Shown here: positions 41,311 to 64,000 of the stretch, one piece after another
How positions within the stretch are numbered: the stretch's first letter is position 1
Layout: every line of letters begins with the position of its first letter
Source: Epinephelus fuscoguttatus
Taxonomy: Eukaryota; Chordata; Actinopteri; Perciformes; Serranidae
NCBI RefSeq assembly: GCF_011397635.1
Contig: NC_064762.1
Coordinates: forward strand, 22,159,479-22,223,478
Length of the DNA: 64,000 nucleotides
Reading direction: 5' to 3'
Program-made: the position numbers and the translations under genes
The notes under the pieces: model-generated
What the model was told of the DNA's origin: nothing
The model's input: the letters and a program-made list of their open reading frames with translations, nothing else
Databases searched by the model: none

Positions 41311-42123
41311 AGCTGGTGCCTGTGGATATATTTGACTGAATAGATAAATAAAAAATATACATTAAAAAAAATCTAAACTAAGTTATGATGGGAGGAGGGT
41401 CATGAATTTTTGGCCAGTCACTCAGGTAGGCTCAAGGAAAAATATATGTACCTTCAGGGACGGTAATAAATAAATCAAGACAAACAAACAAACAAACAAA
41501 CATAATTATAGCCACACCTCAGTCCCCCCTGCACCTCTGATCAGTAAAGAACAGTCCCTTACCATAAGTTATTAGATCAAAAATCCACTCAGTAAGTTAT
41601 TTGATTTATAATTAGCTCATAAAAGTACTTTTAACAACCCTTAAAGTAGTTGTAATTTGTTAAACCATTTGTTAGCCACCTAAATGAACTGTAATCTGAG
41701 TTTCTGAGGGTTAGCTCACCTCCTCCACTCTGATCCCTGCCTATAATTAGCCACATTCACACATCTAAAGGACTAAAATAGAAAATATTCTCATATATTA
41801 GTCAGAGTTATGTAGTTTAATAACCAGCAGCTGCTAGCTTGGTTAAATTAATGTGACGTTAAACGTATTTCAATGAGTCACCGGAGGAATTAGTCTTTCC
41901 TATTGTGAGGAAATAAATACGTTTCGTGTTACTTCACAAAAGAGCAATGAAACAGCACATTTAAACACAGCGGTAAGAACAGATATACATTTAGAAACAC
42001 GGTGTTTAACTGTGTTTAAGTGGACCTGTGTTAGCTACAACAGCGGACCTAGCTTAGCCTCGAACCGCTAACTGCGTAGCTTAACGGTAATTAGCCGTCC
42101 CGTAGCAGACTGCGTGTACTCAC

Positions 42124-42420
42124 CACTTCAAAGATAGTCAGTGGAACGGCTTCAGGCTATAAACGGTTATTCCTTTACAGTCCAACACTCTGGAGACAAG
42201 TTATATTCACATACAGACTCTCAGGGGCAGCTCTGTGTCTCTCCCGGGTCCTCACAGGACCGTCTCCAGCCGCAGCAGGGAGTTTTGTCCAGGCACAGTC
42301 GGGACACTTGTGGCCATTGCTGTGAGACTGCTGGTGTTTTGAGTCGTCTCCCTGGCAACACTGCGGCTCCACAGCGCCCCCACCCTGTCACACACGTCAT
42401 GACCACGACCCCCAAATAAT
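42124..42420 (-). other. pals1: pals1 non-coding first exon and promoter region (probable)
   Basis: A good donor (GTG then GTGAGT) lies at 42124/42123 on the minus strand. Upstream is a GC-richer, CpG-containing stretch (42200-42400) unlike its AT-rich surroundings. This fits a first exon joined to the start-codon exon at 36023. The exact transcription start and the acceptor before 36023 are not resolved; a CTGCAG acceptor 8 nt before the ATG is one candidate. Confidence 0.5.
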
Positions 42421-42958
42421 ACTAGTAAAAATTAAAATACCACAATATAAAAATACAGTGTAAAAGCACTAACACAAATCTAAATTAAGTAGAATTACAA
42501 AATTTAATTGGCACTGGTTGGCACTTGGACTCTAAAGAAATTGGGTTTACCAACTCATTGTCTTTTTTTTTTTTTTTTTTTAAATTATTTTTGGCTCGGA
42601 ATAAAGCCATTCATGCATTCAAAGTCACCTATACATTATATAATAGCCCATTTCAGAATAATAGTTATTATTGGACTATGGTTACTAGTGCATTAATGTA
42701 TAAGCAACACTTCAATGTACAATGAGAGTTGTTGTAATTACTTTATATACTGCCAGGTATCTTAGTCTTTAATAATGCAGCATATTTATTTATTTATTTA
42801 TTTGGATTATTGTTCTTTTTTTAAATGATAATACATTTTATTTATAGGCGTCTTTCAGGACACTCAAGGTCACCTTACAGGCAGAAATAGAGAAAATAAC
42901 AACATATTTAATAAAATCAACAAGATGACGGATAAAGTAACATAAAATAAATAACTAC

Positions 42959-42996
<38 letters not shown>

Positions 42997-43879
42997 GATA
43001 ACATAACAACAATAACTGAACTAAACAAACAGACACAGTGGACATAAAGCACCCGGGACCATTCAAAGAAAATAACAAAGGGGAAGACGGGGGTTTCGTG
43101 ACCAGAACTGCAGACCAAAGCTGTCAGTTGGTAGCAATAATGATAAAAGAGGAGGTTGTCGCTTTAGCCAGGATGGTCAATGATGTGAACAAAAGATAAA
43201 CAAAACAAATAAACAAAAAAGAACAGAGGGAAACACACATGGAAGGGAACCTATCAGAATATCAGTGTACAGTATAAGGCAGAGGTTGCACAGAATAAAA
43301 ATGGAGCATAGCAGCAAAACTCATGAGTTATACAGTTGGGTTTCATCAAGCAGGATCAAAAACAGCTTCCACACCTTCAGAAAATCATTCTGTGAATCCC
43401 TTTTACTTAAGCTACTCTGTTCCATTTTAGCCTGCTTTTGATAGAAGGGAAGGGCCCTTGTCCTTTCAGAGCAACCAAATATTGCCAAAGTACCAATGTG
43501 GCTGAATGTTAGTTTTCAGCATGTTCATTTTTTAATTGATTATATTATCTGAACCTGCAAAGTACTAGTAACCTAGGCTGTCACTAAGTGGAGTATAAAG
43601 TACAGTATTTGCCAAATGGATATAACTAGTTGTGGATTGTTCTGGCTGCTCTCAGTGTCATCTAGAACATCTGTCACCATTCATTGTCTATGCAGCAGCT
43701 CCAGACTCTTTTTTTTTTTAAATGTAAGACACAGAGAACATGAGGTTCTCATGGGTGTTACAAAGTCAAATCACAGTACATGTTTCACTTACATCCTGGC
43801 ACACACTGTCACAGTTTTCTCAATGGTGTTTATACACAATCAATTTCTCCCAATATTTTCTACATTTTTCTGGCTCAAG

Positions 43880-44090
43880 CCTTAAAATAAAAGTAAGTCT
43901 TTAAATACAGTATATTTCATCTATAATCCCCAGCCATTGGGCCAATGTTAAAGGATCAACTTGGAACCATTCACAAGTCCTGGCTTTCCTGCTACTTGCC
44001 AAAACTATCTTTAATAAACATTTATCTTTGTGTGAGACAGTGTGAGGAATTTTTTTTAAGTATAATGTAGGAAATGACTCTAGCACTCCA
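43880..44090 (-). pseudogene. L1-like LINE remnant, C-terminal piece
   Basis: The minus-strand frame encodes CLLKIVLASSRKARTCEWFQ followed by VDPLTLAQWLGIIDEIY. This matches the usual end of fish L1 reverse transcriptases (a KxxITxxWxxxxPP...W pattern). It is short and lies in the gap between pals1 and gphn. Confidence 0.45.
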
Positions 44091-45857
44091 GTTTTGGGAT
44101 TTAGGAGAGAGTTGTTCGTGTTTACTTATAATTTAGGGCTGTCTTACACCATAGAAATAACATGTATGAATTGTAAATTTGGGTGAAGTTTCTTTCTAAG
44201 TAAGAAAAGTACATCTTACTTAAGTCGAAGTACTGACTGAAGTAAAAGCAGGCTACGGAAGTATTATCAAGAAAATGTACGTAATTTCTTAAAAGTAAAT
44301 CTACTCATTATGCAGAATGTTAATTGTCATTCTTTTATCAAATTAAACCCACAGGACTTCCAGAAGATTACAAAGATACTTACCAAATATGTCAAGCTGA
44401 ATTTTGGGCAAATAATAATAATACAAAATAATTTTAAGAAGTGACAGAATGGGCGGCTACAGCCACCACAACCACAGACTTTTCTGTTTAAATATTAATT
44501 TTGTGAAATATCATTCAGCTTCAAAGACGACCTGGAATAGAACAGGCTCACACAGAACTTAAAGTGTATGAATATATGCAATAACTGACTTTTTTGGGGC
44601 CAGTTTGGGGCAGCAGAACGAGTTGTTAACATAGCATTGACAAATTACACATCAAAGTTCAAGGTGATACGACAAATTTTCTAGAAAACAGTTTCTTATT
44701 TAAACATTAAGCAGATATGGAGCAATGCCATCATTTATATGGAGTCCTGTTTCTGGCTGCCTGGTGAATGTAAGTCCAATGTTGACACTCTTTAGCTCTG
44801 TTTTTGGTCTCCACCAACTCCTGAATGGTTCCCATAAACGAAGCAAAGTACAAAATAAAGTACAGTATTTCCTTCTGAAATGCAATGGAGTAAAAAGCCT
44901 CAGCCTATTCCTATTTCGGTTATCAAGTGTGAGAAAAGTTGTGTTAAATAATTTTTATTTTTATAGATGGATGTAACTGAAATAAAAATCATTCATTCAA
45001 AATTCTAACATAGGCTAACAATGAGTACTGCAAGGAGTAAGTGCTTTTCTGTACAAATGATTGCACACATAATGCAGATTAAAGTCAAACTCTTCAATTA
45101 ATGAATATTCAGTACCTGTATAATGTGTGTATACTGTACTGAAAAAATGCCATCTGCTTTTTTCATCCCAATGGCCTCAGAAGATGAAGTGTCTTTTCAA
45201 GTTGCTGAAAATTAGAAGCTCATGGAGCAGCTCAGAGATAACATACTTAATAAATCTTGTTACGTTGTCAGTGTATCCTCTAATAAATAAACACTTACTG
45301 CACCTGAGGGTCTGATGAATTCTGCCGTTATATTCTACAATCATCTTCACGCTGATCGCCTTACACTCCACCCATTCTCGCAGATGAATTTAACTAAGTT
45401 CTTGTCACAGGCCTATTAATCATCACCAACTAATGGGATCTGCTGTCATTTCACCTCGCAGAGCAGAACAGAAACTGTCTAATCTCATGCAGCCTCAGAA
45501 ATATCTACACCAAAGCCTGAAGCTGCCTTTTTCCTGCTGTATTTTCTATTAGGTTAATCCTTTCTGACACCTCTGTACTTAACCTCTTTTCTTCATTAGG
45601 CTCTCCGCTGCCAGTCCCCGATTCTTAAATACTTACCTCCCTGGAAAGACAGACAGTTAAAACCCATTTTGCTTTGCAGTGCTTTGCTCCTGTGCAGCTG
45701 TTTCTATCTGAGAAACAGTGGTTATTAAAAGCATTACTGCATCAGCTAAATATACCAAAAACATCAAGTTAAAGCACTACAGGAAAAATGGTCCCTGTGA
45801 CTGATATTTTATTACATTGTTGATACTGAATGAATGTGTAAGTGGTATTTTATGGTC

Positions 45858-46197
45858 CAGTGGTTCTCAATCTAGGGGTCGGGCCCCCTTCAAAGGGTCA
45901 CAAAATAAATCTGAGGGGTCACAAGAAGAGTAATAGGAGAACAGAGAAAAATAATTAGTTCTGCAACAAATTTATCTTCATTTTTGGACTTTTTGCTTTT
46001 TTTAAAACAAAGAATTGGATCATTTTGACCTCTTTCGGGCTCAAACATTTATTGAAGTGAAACCATGTGAGGAGTTTAGAGGGAAGGTGGAGCTGCCAGC
46101 AACTTGTAGACAGAATAATCTGAAACATGACAAGGGTCCAAACTAGACACTGCTTTATTGTGAGAAGTCACGGGACGAAAATGCTTGGGAAACACTG
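45858..46197. mobile_element. hAT-like MITE remnant
   Basis: The left end cagtggttctcaatctaggg and the inverted right end (cagtgtttcccaag) are the classic 'CAGTGGTTCTCAA' termini of hAT relics. No matching octamer was found in the flanks, so the edges are approximate. Confidence 0.6.
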
Positions 46198-46684
46198 GTT
46201 TCAAGTGGTTTCTCATCAGTGTGATGCAAAATGTGTTGCAAGAATATTGAAAATCTGCAAGCTAATTTGCTAGATGACATTAATGCACAATCGATTTGGT
46301 GAGAATTGTCCATGTTGCCTTGTTCCATTTTTGTAAAAACAATAACTTGTGCTGGTGTCCACTCCACACAACAAAAACCTACCCCTACAGAGAATGTCTG
46401 AGGGGGCTGGCGTTGACTACACAATACATATTTGATGCTAACGCTAGCTATTGGCTAGCCTTGTTTTATGACCAGCATGTTACGTTAGCAGCTGCTGAGC
46501 AATCTCAAGCCATATATTGTCCATTATTAAGCTGTTGGAGGTGTTGTCTTGGGTGTTGAAAAACCAAATTGATAAGACATTCCCCCTTTTCGGCAGCAAG
46601 CTAGCTGGAAGTGTGGCATGAGTTGGAGCAAAGGATTTCATTGGTCAAACATGTATTTCTGCAGACGGAAATCCGCTGCAATCG

Positions 46685-46965
46685 GGACCATCCATCCATT
46701 ATCTTTAACTGCTTATCCTGTGAGGGGTCGCGAAGGGGTCTGGAGCCTATCCCAGCTGGCATTTGCCAAGGGGCAGGGTACACCCTGGACAAGTCACCAG
46801 ACTATCACAGGGCTGACACATAGAGACACACAACCATTCACACTCACATTCACACCTACGGACAATTTAGAGTCACCAATTAACCTGCATGTCTTTGGAC
46901 TGTGGGAGGAAGCCGGAGTACCCGAAGAAAACCAAAACTGACATGGGGAGAGCATGCAAACTCTG
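46685..46965 (+). repeat. Dispersed fish repeat, probable LINE 3' tail (second copy)
   Basis: It contains catccattatctttaactgc, ggagcctatcccagctggca, then acaatttagagtcaccaatt and gcatgtctttggactgtggg. It follows the same word order as 18538-18800 but is longer and better preserved. Confidence 0.85.
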
Positions 46966-47275
46966 CAAAGAAGAACTACCAAAAACATGTAGTGGAGCAA
47001 AAAGTACAATATTTCCTTTCCAAATGTAGAAAACTAGACATATAAAGTTGCATTAAGTGGAAATATGAAAGCACAGGTTCTTCAAACTTGTACTTAATAC
47101 AGTTCTTGAGCATTTGTTTTTAGTTACTTTCCACCACAGCACAGTAGGGAGTTTTGCTGAGTATATCTCGGAGAACATTTATGTTAAAGGTCAACACATT
47201 CTCACTCCGACCTCGTCACATATTGATTTTTGGTCATGGACTTTCCACGTCAACATGATGTGCAAGGGGGAATTG

Positions 47276-47620
47276 CCCATTGGTCCGACATCCCATTGTT
47301 CCAACCATATTAAACCCATTGTTCCGAAGTCCCGTTGTTCCGAAATCATCATGATGCCCTGTGGTTAGGGTCTAGTTAGGTTTAGGCACAAAAACCACTT
47401 GGTTAGGGTCAGGAAAAGATCATGGTGTGGATTAAAATGAAAAAGAAAGTGGTAAACACATAAGCTGTGAGCCTGTTTCGCCTCAAGCCTTTCCCAGCTG
47501 ACCCAGAGCCGGTTGCGGTGCACCATCAAGGTAGAAATATGCCCGGTGGGAGCCGTTCAGCACCGCGGACCGTCGGACTAATGGGATGTCGGACCAATGG
47601 GCTGTCGGACCAGTGACATG
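47276..47620. mobile_element. Element with inverted ggtccgacatcccattg termini
   Basis: The left end cccattggtccgacatccca is inverted at the right as tgggatgtcggaccaatggg. Short variants of the same words repeat at both ends (attgttccgaagtcccgttg). Inside is a gttaggtttaggcac segment also found at 59157. There is no coding frame. Confidence 0.7.
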
Positions 47621-49313
47621 GACCCGTGCAAGGTACCCTGGGTGTGTTGGTTGTTGACATTCTGGGACGCCGTGTCAAGTTCTGCCTGTTACATGCATTG
47701 TCAGTTTTCATGGGAAATTTAACATTTACATACAGTCTCTTTCAAAATAAATGCACTATGTCAGTACAACAACACGAATTGATGTGTTTTTTTCCTTCAA
47801 CAACTAATGCACGTGGTTAGGGTTAGGAAAAAAGAACAGGGTTTACGGCTTACGGTCACATTGTTATTGCAACCTCTTTGGTTTGGCACTCAAGATAAGT
47901 TTTCGTTCTGCAAACTCACCACTAGATGCCACTAAATCCTACACACTGGACCTTTAATGTAGGTAAACATTCACATTTAGAAACTGTATCCACTGGGGTG
48001 CTTTGCTCAGGGACCTTGACGGTTGTTCAGTAAGGTAAGACCATCACTCATTCATTCATAAATTCATGCACCTCTCTGACCTTCAGATGACCACCTGCCA
48101 AAGTTTCAAAGAAGAAAATCACTGTTTTTTCTTTAGATATATTTTATTAAAAAAGGAAACCCAACAAGAACTTTTTTTTTACATAATGATCAAGGATTTT
48201 TATTATCTTAGTCTCTTTCATCAGTTTCATATCATTACAGAAAATGTTATAGTACAGCGTTGTTCAATGTCTCCTCATTGCTTAATAATTTCCTTAGGAG
48301 TGCTGGTCACATATATCTGTACAATATGGTTCTTATTTTTTTTCTGTACATTTTTTGTGAAGTTGGTTAAAAAGGCTGTCAGCACTTAAAGAAGCTGTTT
48401 CTTTTCTTTCTCTTTTTTTTTTTTTATTCTTAAATAGTTGATCAAATAAAAGATTATTTTTCCCGGGTTAAGCTCGCCCCTGGGGGGGTTTGGGACGGAG
48501 TTTACACCCGGTCACCGTGAATATAAGGAAGCTTCAGGGTCTGGGCAGACTGGGGTGCGCCCCCCCCACCTCCCCATCCCCACATCACCTCTTCCCTGCC
48601 CAGGCATTTGGCACTGCGCACATAAACAAGACTCACAAGATAAACAACAAGCAAAGCTCTTTGTGAAGCCATTATGATGCATACTAATGAGAGAAAAACA
48701 GAAGTGTCACCTTGATGGGCGCTCAAAAGAGGAAGTGGTCTTGATGTGCCCCCTCTTCCTTTTAGCTGAGCACCGTGGGAAATCTGGAGTCTTCCTCAAT
48801 GTTTTCTTCATTTTCAAAAAACAGATTATTTTTTTTTCCACTAAAGATGAGAAAATAATAATTTTCTTTTTTTGTCCTGGCAGGCACCTACAGCTGTCTA
48901 TTAAAATGCTACTGCTATAGATAAGGTCTAGCATTGAACACACAAAGCAATTGCAATGAAAGGAACGAAGTTGCCTTAATATAATAATGATAATAAGAAG
49001 AATAATGATAATAATAATAAGAATAATCATAATAATATATTACAGAATAAATCTCTTTTTATAATTAGATTTTTTTCATTAAAAGTTATATTTTTCTTTG
49101 TTTGAAATACTATAATCTTTTTAAATTAATTTTTTCATATGTATCTAGGTTGTGATCAAGATGTTGACTATACCTCAATGTTATCCAAATCAATAAAAAC
49201 TAGCTGTGCCGTTGCATATTACAGAATAGTCAATGATATGTGGACATGCACCGTGAACCACCCATTCCAACCCTCGCTATATGACGCCGACGCTCCGTCC
49301 CTCTGTGGTGACA

Positions 49314-64000
<14,687 letters not shown>

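Larger units (their letters stand above)
42421..49313. other. pals1-gphn intergenic gap plus gphn 3'UTR, no additional gene seen
   Basis: It contains (AAT)n at about 42959-42992, LINE and hAT fragments, the dispersed repeat at 46685-46965, the inverted-repeat element at 47276-47620, and MITE ends at 47915. In mammals a testis gene (FAM71D/GARIN2) lies in this interval; no frame resembling a complete gene was found here. AAT-rich simple sequence is at 48975-49045. The gphn 3'UTR probably occupies the part from about 48.2 kb upward. Confidence 0.5.

Noticed and set aside
43616-43885. 89-codon plus-strand frame with WLLSVSSRTSVTIHCLCSSS
   Set aside because: No recognised domain; it lies next to an antisense LINE remnant and has low-complexity, AT-rich composition.
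46155-46559. Overlapping 87-89 codon frames on both strands
   Set aside because: Located next to repeat remnants; no family, no splice context and mutually exclusive strands.

Overview
This window is nuclear DNA of a teleost fish, probably a percomorph (the clade is inferred from the repeat types). Four vertebrate genes can be read exon by exon with GT-AG introns. Their order and orientation match the conserved block seen on human chromosome 14q23: eif2s1 (minus), atp6v1d (plus), pals1/mpp5 (minus) and the 3' half of gphn (minus). Each protein was recognised by reading conserved blocks, and exon phases close without a frame break: 315 aa for eIF2-alpha, 248 aa for V-ATPase subunit D, 650 aa for PALS1, and 338 C-terminal residues of gephyrin.

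Layout. At 64-11300 lies eif2s1, with a non-coding first exon, a 3.3 kb first intron, and a 5.4 kb last intron holding an A-rich minisatellite and a broken Tc1-like transposon. At 11150-11560 is a compact divergent promoter shared with atp6v1d (11556-14840). At 14.9-17.0 kb is the gap where atp6v1d and pals1 converge, containing a fold-back element and a hAT-like MITE. At 17.0-42.4 kb is pals1, whose long introns carry SINEs, MITEs, LINE remnants and microsatellites. At 42.4-49.3 kb is a gene-poor gap. At 49.3 kb to the window end is gphn, with dense mobile-element insertions and a minisatellite of roughly 58-bp units.

The genes are housekeeping or cell-polarity/synaptic genes with no shared pathway; the layout is ancestral synteny, not an operon. 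eIF2-alpha controls translation start, subunit D is the V-ATPase rotor shaft, PALS1 scaffolds the Crumbs polarity complex, and gephyrin makes molybdenum cofactor and anchors glycine and GABA-A receptors.

No clearly new protein system was found. The observations most worth checking are: a (CA)25 tract (GT on the sense strand) that replaces the polypyrimidine tract 8 nt before the frame-neutral PDZ exon of pals1; an upstream ORF overlapping the eIF2-alpha start; a MITF/TFE-type site in the shared promoter; an exact 74-bp higher-order repeat; and several mobile elements with clean target duplications, including a TTAA element nested in a Tc1 copy.
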